From: Novipirellula artificiosorum
Lineage (GTDB): Bacteria; Planctomycetota; Planctomycetia; Pirellulales; Pirellulaceae
DNA: 64,000 bases
Reading direction: 5' to 3'
NCBI RefSeq assembly: GCF_007860135.1
Contig: NZ_SJPV01000004.1
Span: 310,001 to 374,000 of the forward strand
Position 1 is the stretch's first letter. Each line of letters starts with the position of its first letter. The translations under genes were made by a program, and so were the position numbers. Below, piece by piece: positions 1-8,640 of the stretch. The notes under the pieces are model-generated. The model was not told the origin of the DNA, searched no databases, and saw only the letters and a program-made list of their open reading frames with translations.

Positions 1-593
1 AGAACGGTGTCCCTAAAACCGTTCAGATTGAAATAAGTATGATTGGTTAACGACAGCGGCGTGGCTTGGCTGGTTTCGGCTTGGTAGTTGATGCGAAGCT
101 CATTGTCGTTGGTCAGTTGATACTCGACCTTGACCTTAACCGTTCCCGGATAGGATTCATCACCATCGGGACTGTCGAGCGATAACACAACCGCGACGGC
201 ATCGGCAAGCTGCCACGTCCGCACGATGTCCCAAACCTGCTTATCGAACCCTCGGATGCCGCCATGCAGATGGTTGGGGCCGTCGTTGGTTGCGAGTTGA
301 TAATCGGCACCCTCGATGCGGAACGCTCCATCCTTAATGCGTCCGGCGTAGCGTCCCACCAAACAACCGAAGTACGGAGAATTCGCTTTGTACGCATCGG
401 TCATGTAGCCGTCGAGCGTATCAAAGCCACAGCTGATATCGCATAACTGGCCTTCCTTGTCGGGCGTGACAATCGATGTCACGGTGCCCCCATACGTGGC
501 GATCTTGACCGTCACGCCGTGATCATTCTGCAAGGTGAACTGATCGACGGTTTTACCTTCGAAACGACCGAAACTTTCTTTGCTGATCTTCAT
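1..593 (-). CDS. aldose 1-epimerase (mutarotase), C-terminus beyond window
   Basis: Reverse-strand translation from ATG at 593 begins MKISKESFGRFEGKTVDQFT and stays open to the window edge (about 197 residues). It shows hallmarks of the GalM family: an N-terminal beta sandwich with the TYGGTVTSI segment, FGCLVGRYAGRI, NDGPNHLHGG (the family's sugar-binding His) and SLTNHTYFNLNG (second conserved His). The enzyme interconverts alpha and beta anomers of aldoses in the cytoplasm. The start overlaps the stop of the upstream symporter gene as ATGA, so translation is probably coupled and the protein likely acts on the sugar that symporter brings in. The missing C-terminus, with the catalytic Glu, lies left of the window. 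The substrate cannot be fixed from sequence. Confidence 0.93.
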   Translation of the reverse strand, partial: MKISKESFGRFEGKTVDQFTLQNDHGVTVKIATYGGTVTSIVTPDKEGQLCDISCGFDTLDGYMTDAYKANSPYFGCLVGRYAGRIKDGAFRIEGADYQLATNDGPNHLHGGIRGFDKQVWDIVRTWQLADAVAVVLSLDSPDGDESYPGTVKVKVEYQLTNDNELRINYQAETSQATPLSLTNHTYFNLNGFRDTV

Positions 594-1696
594 GAGAGGG
601 AATCCAGGGATTGAAGAGAAACGGTCTCAGGCTGCTGAGAAATCTCGGAGGATTCGGCCCCCAGTTTATTCCCAAACGCGATGATCAAGATGCCGATCAC
701 CATACAGCCAAGCCCCGTGTAGAGCAGGTTCTTTGCCTTCGAAGAGGCATTTTTCCATTCTCCCACGACCAAGCCGCTGACGATGGCCGTGACCACGCAG
801 GCCGTGTTGAAAATGGCATAGCCCACGGTGTTGCCAACCGCACCGAGTTTGAAGGCGGCATAGGCAAAGACGGCGGACGCGGCGTAATGAAAGAACGCCA
901 TCATGAAAATCAGTACGAAATTGCGTCCAAAGCTGGATGTCTTGAACGAGCCCCATGCCTTCTTTTGAGTCAACTGCCAGGCAAAATAGCCAGCCATGAT
1001 CAGACCGCCACTGAGAAAGATGGGGAACATCACCGCCAACGCCGTGACCCACTCCGGATTGCCTTGCGCCATGCTGGCCTCATGAAGCGGAGGACGGCCG
1101 ACCGCGTTGGCGAAACTAAATCCCGTTGCCAACAAACCGCCTACGACGGCAATCGTCAGTCCTGCACCCATCGACTTTTTGGTTTCGTGATCGCCATCAG
1201 CCACGTTTGCCTGGTCCGCATTTGCGGCCCGATCGTCTTTCTCTCGAGCCATCCCCGCTTTGCCGTTCGCCACGATTCCCACCAATACGAATGCCAGGCC
1301 AATCAGGATCGTGGCAAACACCTTCGCCGCAGGAAGCCCTTCGACGAAAAAGGGCATCAATGACCCGACTAAGATCACCGTTCCGATGAACACCGAAAAC
1401 CCAAGCGACATACCGATATGATGGATGGCTTTGCCCCACATCATCACACCGATGCCCCATAAAACACTGGTCACGACCATTTGAGGGAGGATCGCTCGGA
1501 CCTCTGCCGAACCGTAGATCGCACCCACGCCTTTCATCATCAACAGGGTGACGATGGTGGGAACCACAAACATCGTCAGCATGAAGAACAGCCCCCAGGT
1601 GTTTTCTTCTTTGAAGTTCTTCGTGAACTTACCGGGCAGGGCATACAACCCGAGCATCAGCCCTGCGAACAACGCCCATACAATTCCTTCAACCAT
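590..1696 (-). CDS. RhaT-family L-rhamnose/proton symporter-like transporter
   Basis: A 368-residue, very hydrophobic protein with about ten predicted membrane segments, starting MVEGIVWALFAGLMLGLYAL. The segments around LPGKFTKNFKEENTWG, VTSVLWGIGVMMWGKA and HHIGMSLGFSVFIGTVIL resemble RhaT, the L-rhamnose:H+ symporter of the drug/metabolite transporter superfamily. The ATG at 1696 is preferred because an upstream in-frame extension to 1798 would overlap the regulator gene and has no membrane character. The gene lies 16 bp behind the GntR-type regulator and overlaps the epimerase gene by 4 bp, giving a regulator-transporter-mutarotase operon. Rhamnose is the family's known substrate, but no rhamnose catabolic genes are visible here, so another deoxy- or aldose sugar is possible. 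Confidence 0.85.
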   Translation of the reverse strand: MVEGIVWALFAGLMLGLYALPGKFTKNFKEENTWGLFFMLTMFVVPTIVTLLMMKGVGAIYGSAEVRAILPQMVVTSVLWGIGVMMWGKAIHHIGMSLGFSVFIGTVILVGSLMPFFVEGLPAAKVFATILIGLAFVLVGIVANGKAGMAREKDDRAANADQANVADGDHETKKSMGAGLTIAVVGGLLATGFSFANAVGRPPLHEASMAQGNPEWVTALAVMFPIFLSGGLIMAGYFAWQLTQKKAWGSFKTSSFGRNFVLIFMMAFFHYAASAVFAYAAFKLGAVGNTVGYAIFNTACVVTAIVSGLVVGEWKNASSKAKNLLYTGLGCMVIGILIIAFGNKLGAESSEISQQPETVSLQSLDSLS

Positions 1697-1712
1697 GTTT
1701 TTGCCTGTGTGA

Positions 1713-2315
1713 TTATTTGATATTGGCAACCAATGCAGCCGAAGCGGCTGCAATTTGTCTTGACTGAATCGCGGCAAAGATCGTTGCATGCTCGGCATGC
1801 GCTTGGTCGTAACCGCCCAGTCGCGTGTAGGTCAGCAGCATCCGCGAGCAGAGCTGGCGCCATGCAGGCACAAGATCTTCGCCACCGCAGCCGACCATGA
1901 TCGACTCGTGAAATGCCATGTCACTTCGCGCCACCGCGGCTACGTCACCTGCGTCGCAAGCGTCTTTTAGATTCGCCAGTTTTGACTCAATGATCTTGAT
2001 CGACTCGTCACTGATCTTCGCCAGTCCCTTTTTGAGGACGTGCGTTTCCATCTGCTTCCTGACCGACGTGATGAACTCACGATCATCTGGATCGGGGGGG
2101 TGGCGAACGGTGACCCCGCGGTTCGCCTGGTATGCCAAAAACCCTTCCTGCGAGAGTTGCAAAAAGGCATCGCGAATGGGACCCCGGCTGACGCCAAACC
2201 GAGAGGCCAATTCGGTTTCCCTCAGCGTCGAACCGGGTGCAAACCGGCCAGCAACCAATTCGTCTCGAATATGCCCCGTAATCCGCTCGCGGATGGTTTT
2301 AGGTGCTGAAGACAC
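1713..2315 (-). CDS. GntR-family regulator, FCD subfamily
   Basis: About 200 residues. The N-terminal winged helix-turn-helix (residues ~5-70) includes IRERITGHIRDELVAGRF, LRETELASRFGVSRGPIRDA and the wing NRGVTVRHP. The C-terminal all-helical FCD ligand-binding domain ends with DMAFHESIMVGCGGE and HAEHATIFAAIQS, whose His residues normally bind a metal that contacts a carboxylic-acid ligand. GTG at 2315 is chosen: GGAG lies five bases before it, and longer starts would overlap the gene at 2380. It probably controls the RhaT/epimerase genes that follow after 16 bp. The effector is unknown; FCD members usually sense sugar acids or small organic acids. Confidence 0.88.
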   Translation of the reverse strand: MSSAPKTIRERITGHIRDELVAGRFAPGSTLRETELASRFGVSRGPIRDAFLQLSQEGFLAYQANRGVTVRHPPDPDDREFITSVRKQMETHVLKKGLAKISDESIKIIESKLANLKDACDAGDVAAVARSDMAFHESIMVGCGGEDLVPAWRQLCSRMLLTYTRLGGYDQAHAEHATIFAAIQSRQIAAASAALVANIK

Positions 2316-2379
2316 TTTTGCTCCGATCAGGAATGGCAGCCACTGGATTGTTAACAATTTAGCGATGACATGCCTGGTG

Positions 2380-3156
2380 TCAAGCGGATACTCCGCGCGG
2401 GGGCAATAAAGCTGTGGCAAGCAAGCAGTGGTCACACCCGGCATCAAACAGCGTGTTCGCGTCATCCGCAGAGCGGATTCCTCCGCCGGCGGTGATGGAC
2501 CAATCGGGTACGAGGGCACCGACGCGGCGACAGGTGTCCACAACGACCGGGCCTGAGCGAGTGCCGACCGCCGACGTATCGAGCACGACCGCGCGGCGGA
2601 TCCCTAGCCGATTCGCGTGATCGAGCCACCCCGTTTCGCTCGAGACGCCCGCGAGAAAATGGCCCGCGTGGTAGTCGAGACCGAGGATCACCTTGGCCGC
2701 ACCGATTTCTCGGACGAATTGATCGAGGTTGGCCAAGCCCGTCGCACATTCCGTCGCAACGATCAGCGAAACCAATGGATGCTGCTCCGAGAGAGCAATC
2801 AAAGCCTCGTATTGCCGCTGGCCGTCGTGGGTCCCTACCCCCGCATCCAGCATGACGCGCGCGTTCGCATCCATGGTCAAGAGCAGTTCGTGCAAAACCT
2901 CAAGCTGAATGTCGCCACCCACGATGGCATCAAGATCCGCGATGTAAAAAGCTCCGACGCCAACCTTTCGATAGTGATCCGCCAAGGCGATCGGGTCGCC
3001 TGGCGATGACCCGCAAAGCCAGACGGGTTGGTACCGCAATCGATTGCCGGCGATCGCGTGGACCGCTACGGATGCCTTCAGATCAATCACCGCGATCAAT
3101 CGCGAAGCGATCCCTTGAAAAGAACTTCGCTGGCCCCACAGATTGGACTCTTGCAT
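2380..3156 (-). CDS. HisA/HisF-related TIM-barrel protein (methanopterin-associated type)
   Basis: A 258-residue beta/alpha barrel related to HisA. Visible hallmarks are AVIDLKASVAVHAIAG at the first strand, FYIADLDAIVGGD, MLDAGVGTHDG, VILGLDYHAG, AVVLDTSAVGTRSG and the phosphate-binding ITAGGGIRSADDA. The sequence departs from true HisA (for example a lengthened QPVWLCGSSPGDPIALADHY region) and resembles the HisA/HisF-related family found in methanogens, methylotrophs and planctomycetes together with tetrahydromethanopterin C1 genes. No other his gene is nearby, which argues against a role in histidine synthesis. A role in methanopterin or methanofuran-type cofactor synthesis is inference. 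The start could also be a few codons downstream. Confidence 0.7.
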   Translation of the reverse strand: MQESNLWGQRSSFQGIASRLIAVIDLKASVAVHAIAGNRLRYQPVWLCGSSPGDPIALADHYRKVGVGAFYIADLDAIVGGDIQLEVLHELLLTMDANARVMLDAGVGTHDGQRQYEALIALSEQHPLVSLIVATECATGLANLDQFVREIGAAKVILGLDYHAGHFLAGVSSETGWLDHANRLGIRRAVVLDTSAVGTRSGPVVVDTCRRVGALVPDWSITAGGGIRSADDANTLFDAGCDHCLLATALLPPRGVSA

Positions 3157-3233
3157 TTGGCGTTCTCTTCCAACTTAGGAGCGTTCGAAGAAGAGGCTTG
3201 GGCATCAAACCCCTGTTTTGCAGCGGGAAGCCA

Positions 3234-3773
3234 CTAGTCTCCGATCGAGAACAGCGATTCCACTTTCACGATCGCATAGTCATCGGGGAATGTATGAATC
3301 GCTTGGATCAAAACGCTTTTGCGACGTGTTTCGACGTTCACGTAACTGATTGCGCCGAGCGCCATCCGGCCGCTCGCATCAAAGCGGTGCAGCAAGCCTT
3401 CGGTTTGTCCGTCGCCAAGTTGCTGCTGGACCATCCAAAACATATCCGGCGCAACGGGCTCGAGTTGGAAATGGGTTTTGTACTGGACGCCGCCACGGCA
3501 CTCGACCCGCTCGGTCCGACTTCCCTTCAAGGGACGCGACAGCAAGCACCGTCGTTTCGGCAAGGGTTGATGGGCACTGGTCGCCACCTCGCAAACCAGC
3601 ATCCCGCCACCGTTGAAAGCGACGACATGGCCGCAATTGGTGATGTCGATTTGCAGTTCGTATTCACTTCGTTCGATCTTCCGGCGCTGATGCAGCGTGT
3701 ACAGTTCCGGATGGAGCGAGCGGCTAAAAACATGAAACGCCAATTCGGCGACTTTGGGGCGAACCGAAAGCAC
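3234..3773 (-). CDS. DUF2617 family protein
   Basis: A 179-residue soluble protein without signal peptide or membrane segment. It starts at GTG (MLSVRPKVAELAFHVFSRSL), because the frame is closed by a stop just upstream. The N-terminal HPELYTLHQRRKIERSEYEL and the stretch VAFNGGGMLVCEVA match my recollection of DUF2617, a family of unknown function found in planctomycetes and a few other phyla. It lies 77 bp upstream of the HisA-like gene on the same strand and diverges from pabA. No catalytic motif is recognisable, so no function is proposed. Confidence 0.6.
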   Translation of the reverse strand: MLSVRPKVAELAFHVFSRSLHPELYTLHQRRKIERSEYELQIDITNCGHVVAFNGGGMLVCEVATSAHQPLPKRRCLLSRPLKGSRTERVECRGGVQYKTHFQLEPVAPDMFWMVQQQLGDGQTEGLLHRFDASGRMALGAISYVNVETRRKSVLIQAIHTFPDDYAIVKVESLFSIGD

Positions 3774-4156
3774 GGTATAGTTCCGTCAATAAAAAAGGCA
3801 CGAATGGAAAATAAACTTTTGGCGTCAAGACCAATTGTGATCCGGCGCGCCCCACTCTTCAAGAAAAAGAAAAGCTTCGAAAAGAACGGGGTGCCGGAAA
3901 ACGAATTTTGCAGGAAAAGAATCGAGTTCTTGCCCTGCTGAACCCAATGCCACGAACGTCTGTCGATACGTGTGAATCGCATTTCGCCGTTATTCCACTC
4001 GCCCAGCCATGCCGTAACGTCCGTATTATAGCGAGTTGACCGTTTGTGGCTAAAGAGCGTTTACGCGGATGACCAAAAAGAATAATCTTTTTGTTTCCGT
4101 CACCTTTGTTTTTCAGAAAACCCATTGACACGCTGTACGCCGAGAGATACCCCCGC
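3774..4156. other. 383-bp divergent intergenic region, no gene seen
   Basis: This AT-richer stretch separates the minus-strand DUF2617 gene from plus-strand pabA. Several short frames exist but none has a convincing start or protein-like composition. It presumably carries both promoters. A TTGACA at 4125-4130 is too close to the pabA start, with no matching -10 hexamer, to be called a promoter. Confidence 0.4.
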
Positions 4157-4735
4157 ATGGTCATTGTCGTCGATAACTACGATTCGTTCACTTACAACTT
4201 GGTCCAGCGACTTGGCGAGATTGACGCAAGTGTCGATGTGCGTGTCTTTCGAAACGACGAATTGTCGGTCGATGCGTTGGAAGCACTCGATCCCAGTCGC
4301 GTGCTGATCTCGCCAGGCCCTTGTACACCCACCGAAGCGGGTGTCAGTGTCGAGTGTGTCAAGCGATTTGCTGGTCGCGTGCCGCTGTTGGGGGTCTGCC
4401 TAGGGCATCAATCGATTGGCCAGGCACTGGGCGGAAAAATCATTCGAGCACCCGAGTTGATGCACGGAAAAACGGACGCGATCGTTCACGACAATCAGGG
4501 GCTGTTCGAGGATCTTCCGAATCCGTTCGTGGCGACGCGTTACCACAGTCTAGTGATTGAACCGGAGAGCTTGCCAGCAGAGTTGATGGTCAGCGCATGG
4601 ACCGACACCGGCGGGACGCGGCAAATCATGGGCGTTCGCCACCGCGAGTTCCCGTTGGAAGGTTGGCAGTTCCATCCAGAAAGTTTTCTTACGGAACCAG
4701 GCATCGAATTGTTGACTCGGTTCTTGAATTGGTGA
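4157..4735 (+). CDS. pabA: glutamine amidotransferase subunit of aminodeoxychorismate/anthranilate synthase
   Basis: A 192-residue class I glutaminase starting MVIVVDNYDSFTYNLVQRLG. It has the oxyanion segment ISPGPCTPTEAG, the nucleophile elbow GVCLGHQSIGQ (Cys81) and the His173/Glu175 pair in FHPESFLTEPG, so the triad is complete. It releases ammonia from glutamine for the synthase partner (PabB or TrpE), making 4-amino-4-deoxychorismate for folate-type cofactors or anthranilate for tryptophan. The partner subunit is not in the window, so PabA and TrpG cannot be separated with certainty; many bacteria use one protein for both. ATG at 4157 is chosen because the family begins at this VDNYDSF strand. 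Confidence 0.92.
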   Translation: MVIVVDNYDSFTYNLVQRLGEIDASVDVRVFRNDELSVDALEALDPSRVLISPGPCTPTEAGVSVECVKRFAGRVPLLGVCLGHQSIGQALGGKIIRAPELMHGKTDAIVHDNQGLFEDLPNPFVATRYHSLVIEPESLPAELMVSAWTDTGGTRQIMGVRHREFPLEGWQFHPESFLTEPGIELLTRFLNW

Positions 4736-4775
4736 GTGCCGAGTGCTATTGGTTCGTTGGAAAATTTCGTGGCTT

Positions 4776-4790
4776 GGAGTCGCGGACTCC
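4776..4790. terminator. short GC-rich hairpin between convergent genes
   Basis: GGAGTC and GACTCC form a 6-bp stem with a three-base loop in the 119-bp gap between convergent pabA and the histidine kinase. There is no clear T tract, so it is a weak terminator candidate only. Confidence 0.25.
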
Positions 4791-4854
4791 GTTAGCCGTT
4801 GGACCGCAGACGCGTCGTAGATCGGCGACCCGCCAAACGACTGACCGCGTTGAT

Positions 4855-7536
4855 TCACGGCCGGCGACCAGCAAGGACGGATCGAATGGTGTCAAACAAC
4901 AACTGAGGACGGATCGGCTTGGGGACATAGCCATCCATGCCTGCCTCGAGGCATCGTTCGCGGTCTCCTTTCATCGCGTGGGCAGTCATCGCGATGATCG
5001 GTATGCGCTGTCCCGTCTGGTGTTCTTTGGTGCGGATCACCGCGGTCGCCTCGAGGCCATCCATTTCGGGCATTTCCACGTCCATCAGCACGACATCAAA
5101 CGACGCGTCCGCCAAAGCGGCAATCGCCTGTTTGCCGTTGTTGGCAACCACGATGGAATGTCCATGTTTCTCCATCAATCCGATCGCAAGCTTCTGGTTC
5201 ATCAGGCTGTCTTCGGCGAGCAAGACCTTTAGCGGTGGCAACGGCTCTCTCGCTTCGCTTGGCAACGTCTCTTGTTGTTCGTCGCCAGACTGCTCCACTC
5301 CCAACGATCTCTCGATCGCGTCCAATAGTTCCGATTGTTTTACAGGCTTCATCAATTGCGCGGCAATCTTAAGCTCTTCGAGACGTTCTTGATCCCCGGA
5401 ACGAACCCCGGATGTGAGGACAATGACGGGCGTGCCCGCCAAGCGAGGATCTTTGCGAATCCACTGGATCAATGTGATTCCATCGACCTCGGGCATGTTC
5501 AAGTCAGACAGCACCAAGGGGAATGACGAGCCTGCCAGGTGAGATTCACGCAAAAGGTCGATCGCTTCTTGCGCGCTTCCAACGGCCACAGGCAACATTC
5601 CCCAATTCCGAGTGATCTCTTCCAGAATGATTCGGTTCGTCGCGTTGTCATCGACAATCATCACGCGTGCTTCGCTGACACCCGTATGCTCGAATGTTGG
5701 AGCATGAAGAGGCTTCCCGGTCGTCAGCTTAAAACGGGCGGTAAAGAAAACGGTTGTGCCTTTGCCGATCTCGCTTTCCGCCCAGATGCGTCCATCCATT
5801 AAGCCGACCAAACGGGACGAAATTGCCAGCCCGAGTCCAGTTCCACCATGCTTGCGGGTCGTCGACATATCCGCTTGGGAAAACGCATCAAAGATCATTC
5901 CGAGCTTGTTTTTCGGAATTCCGATTCCGGTATCACGAACCGAAAACCGCAGCACCGCCTCGTTCTCGGATCGGGAATCACAGTTCACCTGCAGCACAAT
6001 CTCGCCCCGCTCCGTGAACTTGAGGGCATTGCCAACCAGATTGAGAATGATCTGGCCAAGCCGAATCGAATCTCCGATCACAACATCGGGCGTGTCAGGA
6101 TCAATCCGCCATGCAAGTTCAAGTCCCTTGGTGTGCGCACGCAACGCGAGCGACTTCATCACGTCGCCGACCCGTTCACGAAGGCCAAAAACGGTCTGTT
6201 CCAGATCGATCTTTCCCGCCTCGATTTTTGAAAAGTCCAGGATATCGTTGATGATCGTCAGCAACGAGTCCGCAGACTCCCGGACCATGACAAGGTATTC
6301 ATGTTGCGAGGGATCAAGCTTGGTATCGAGGACCAGTTCGGTCATGCCAATGATGGCGTTCATGGGCGTGCGGATTTCATGGCTCATGCTGGCCAGGAAG
6401 TCACTCTTGGCCCGGTTGGCAACCTCCGCTGCCTCCTTGGCGGCAGTCAGCAATTTAGCCGCCTGCTTGTCTGTGGTGATGTCGCGCACCGTAGCCTGGA
6501 TGTAGGTTTTCCCCTCAAGTTCCATCTTGGTCAGCAGCACCATTGCATCGAATGGATCTCCAGCGGGTCGTTGATGCAGCCATTCAAAGCGATGCGAACC
6601 CTTTTCCAAAGCGATCGCCATCATTTGCTGCGCTTTCACCGTGGAAAGGGTCCCGTCCGGCTGGTATTCGGGTGAAAAATCGCTCGGTGCACTCGACGCA
6701 AAATGTTCTTCATCGTCACATCCGAACAACTCAATCGCCGCCGAGTTTCCACTTAAGAAACCCTCGCGGGGCGTTAGAATCATGATGGCGTCGCGCGAGG
6801 AGTCGAAGAGGGTTCTGAATTTCATCTCACTCGATCTCAATGCCCTCGTGCGTTCCTCAACTCGTGATTCCAATACGTCATGCGATTCCTGTAGCGTGGT
6901 GTGCCAGAGCTGCATTCTGCGCAACACAAAAAGCCATCCAGCAAGCAGGATGATGGAAACGGCCGTGGCAAGCGTGATGTTCCAAAACGCCCGTTGCTGC
7001 TCCTTGTTGAAAACCGCTGTCGAGGAAGCATCGAGATGGTTCGCAAACCGTGTCATGCCTTCGGAATAGATTTGCTTCTGCCGCTCGTACTCGCTGCTGA
7101 AAAGGAGAGCCCGTGCTTGCTCGGCATGACTCTGTCGCACAAGCTCAAGAGCGCTGGTTTCCATCTCCACTAGCCTGCGATTGGCTGCTGCGGTTTTCAC
7201 CGCAGTGGTATCGATATCGCTATGAGTTGCTAGGGAAATCGCTTCCGTGATCGCCGCTTGAAGTTGCGGTTCGTATTGGCGATATCGGTCTTCCCACGCT
7301 GGGTCACCTGTCGCCGCCGCCATCCGGGCGGCCATCGTTAAGACCTCGTCAAGGTGAACGATCTCGCCACGTAATTGCTCTGTTCGCAAGTTCCGCTGCA
7401 TCGCCTCTCTGGTTATCTGGTGGGAACGATAGGTGCCCCAGGATATCCAGGCGAGGACGATGCCGGTCAGAATGACCCCAGCTGTTAGCAACCTGATGGG
7501 AAACCGTCCGCCAGGTATCGCAAGGTTGGAACTCAT
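4855..7536 (-). CDS. membrane-bound hybrid histidine kinase with two receiver domains
   Basis: An 893-residue protein. A first membrane segment (about 17-33) and a second (about 188-206) flank a periplasmic helical sensor of about 150 residues. Next come a coiled-coil linker (215-235), a PAS domain (about 238-350), a HisKA dimerisation domain with SMSHEIRTPMN (phospho-acceptor His386) and an HATPase with NLVGNALKFTERG, DTGIGIP and GGTGLGLAIS. The first receiver has VMIVDDN and phospho-acceptor Asp678 (LSDLNMP). The second has VLLAEDS and Asp819 (LMDVEMPEMDG). No HPt domain or DNA-binding domain is present, so a separate phosphotransfer partner is expected. It is a single gene, convergent with pabA. 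The signal sensed is unknown. Confidence 0.94.
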   Translation of the reverse strand: MSSNLAIPGGRFPIRLLTAGVILTGIVLAWISWGTYRSHQITREAMQRNLRTEQLRGEIVHLDEVLTMAARMAAATGDPAWEDRYRQYEPQLQAAITEAISLATHSDIDTTAVKTAAANRRLVEMETSALELVRQSHAEQARALLFSSEYERQKQIYSEGMTRFANHLDASSTAVFNKEQQRAFWNITLATAVSIILLAGWLFVLRRMQLWHTTLQESHDVLESRVEERTRALRSSEMKFRTLFDSSRDAIMILTPREGFLSGNSAAIELFGCDDEEHFASSAPSDFSPEYQPDGTLSTVKAQQMMAIALEKGSHRFEWLHQRPAGDPFDAMVLLTKMELEGKTYIQATVRDITTDKQAAKLLTAAKEAAEVANRAKSDFLASMSHEIRTPMNAIIGMTELVLDTKLDPSQHEYLVMVRESADSLLTIINDILDFSKIEAGKIDLEQTVFGLRERVGDVMKSLALRAHTKGLELAWRIDPDTPDVVIGDSIRLGQIILNLVGNALKFTERGEIVLQVNCDSRSENEAVLRFSVRDTGIGIPKNKLGMIFDAFSQADMSTTRKHGGTGLGLAISSRLVGLMDGRIWAESEIGKGTTVFFTARFKLTTGKPLHAPTFEHTGVSEARVMIVDDNATNRIILEEITRNWGMLPVAVGSAQEAIDLLRESHLAGSSFPLVLSDLNMPEVDGITLIQWIRKDPRLAGTPVIVLTSGVRSGDQERLEELKIAAQLMKPVKQSELLDAIERSLGVEQSGDEQQETLPSEAREPLPPLKVLLAEDSLMNQKLAIGLMEKHGHSIVVANNGKQAIAALADASFDVVLMDVEMPEMDGLEATAVIRTKEHQTGQRIPIIAMTAHAMKGDRERCLEAGMDGYVPKPIRPQLLFDTIRSVLAGRRP

Positions 7537-7868
7537 GGTCGCTCTCGAAAACGAAGCGCAAGAAGGAATCCTACCCCCCTATCATACGTGTTGCCAGCAT
7601 TGACGGGCATGACAAGCCGATTTTGTTTCCTCCGCGTGATCGAGCGTTAAGCAGCGACGTCAGCGAAACTCGCGTGAGATGCGTTTGGCTGCGGAACCAT
7701 CTGGTCGACGATTCGGGATGCTGCAAACGCATTTTCAGGAAGGAAACCGCTTCTCGCACAGAAGGAAAAGGGGTCAGGTACCGATCGTGCGAAGCACCCG
7801 TCGGGCCATTTGGCTATTCGTAGCTGCCCCCTGTTCCGATTAGCTCCCACATCCTTTACAAAAATGCG
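7537..7868. other. 332-bp intergenic region, no gene supported
   Basis: This lies between trmB (downstream) and the hybrid kinase start, both on the minus strand. No frame looks coding. Its right half contains the imperfect inverted repeat listed at 7766-7835. The rest should hold the kinase promoter. Confidence 0.4.
7766..7835. repeat. REP-like imperfect inverted repeat
   Basis: AAAAGGGGTCAGGTAC (7766-7781) faces GTAGCTGCCCCCTGTT (7820-7835); the arms match at 13 of 16 positions. Between them GTGC-GAA-GCAC forms a small hairpin. The GGGGTCAG core resembles the arms of the element at 62366-62500, which suggests a dispersed REP-type family. Confidence 0.35.
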
Positions 7869-8516
7869 CTAGCCCCGTTTCTCGTAACGAACTCGATAAA
7901 CGGGGATCCGGTACTTGCGGCTGCGGCGTTCAAAGTGCGTATGATAATCCAGGTCATGCTGTGCTTCGGTCTCCTCTTCGGGGATCGGCACACCCAGCTC
8001 CGGTGCAATCTGTGCGATCATTTCGACCGTTTGCTCGAAATAGTCGAGCACATCGGTCCAAAAATGAAATCGACCGCCCGGTCTGATCGCCTTGGCAATA
8101 TTCGCGATACTCGTCTCATTGACCACTCGGCGCTTGCGCTGTCGCTTCTTCCACCACGGGTCTGGAAAATAGACATGAACCGCTTCGAGTGTGCCCACGG
8201 CGATTCGCTCCTCAAACAACGGCTCCGCATTGCCGCAGACCATGATCGCATTCCCGACCTTCGCTTTCGCCAACCGACCGGCTGCATGCTCGGCACACTT
8301 CTGCTGGATCTCAATCCCGAGAAAGTTGTGCTCAGGCGTCGATTGGGAAGCGTTGGTTAAAAAAAGACCCTTGCCCGAACCGACCTCGACTTCCAACGGT
8401 TGACCATTGCCGAACACGGACTCGCTGTTGATCTGGATCGGCAGATCATCCCGCGTGCGCAGTACTGCGCTCAGGTCAAGGTCAGCGGGTGGGCGGCGGA
8501 TCGGGCTTCGTGGCAT
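7869..8516 (-). CDS. trmB: tRNA (guanine-N7-)-methyltransferase
   Basis: A 215-residue class I methyltransferase. The SAM-binding motif I is VEVGSGKGLFLTNAS, followed by LGIEIQQKCAEHAAGRLAK (acidic end of strand 2), VCGNAEPLF, and the TrmB signature VHVYFPDPWWKKRQRKRR. It ends with DYHTHFERRSRKYRIPVYRVRYEKRG, the conserved C-terminal E-R-K-x-R segment. It methylates N7 of G46 in the variable loop of tRNAs, using SAM. Length fits the family. The gene is monocistronic or the last of its unit; it lies 125 bp before the amidohydrolase gene on the same strand. Confidence 0.95.
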   Translation of the reverse strand: MPRSPIRRPPADLDLSAVLRTRDDLPIQINSESVFGNGQPLEVEVGSGKGLFLTNASQSTPEHNFLGIEIQQKCAEHAAGRLAKAKVGNAIMVCGNAEPLFEERIAVGTLEAVHVYFPDPWWKKRQRKRRVVNETSIANIAKAIRPGGRFHFWTDVLDYFEQTVEMIAQIAPELGVPIPEEETEAQHDLDYHTHFERRSRKYRIPVYRVRYEKRG

Positions 8517-8640
8517 TTGGATGCTCGTGGTCGAAAGCGCAGTAGTTTTGCGACCGGTGCATCAAATCGTCAACAGGTCTAATAGGTGAAGACGTCCGAA
8601 TTTCCGTGCAAAGGATCGAAGATTTGTTTCCGGGCCTCAA

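Noticed and set aside
611..1363. Long plus-strand frame opposite the RhaT-type gene
   Set aside because: Antisense shadow of a clear multi-helix transporter; composition is basic and low in hydrophobic structure.
4125..4153. TTGACA as -35 box of pabA
   Set aside because: No acceptable -10 sequence at 16-18 bp and the start codon follows immediately.
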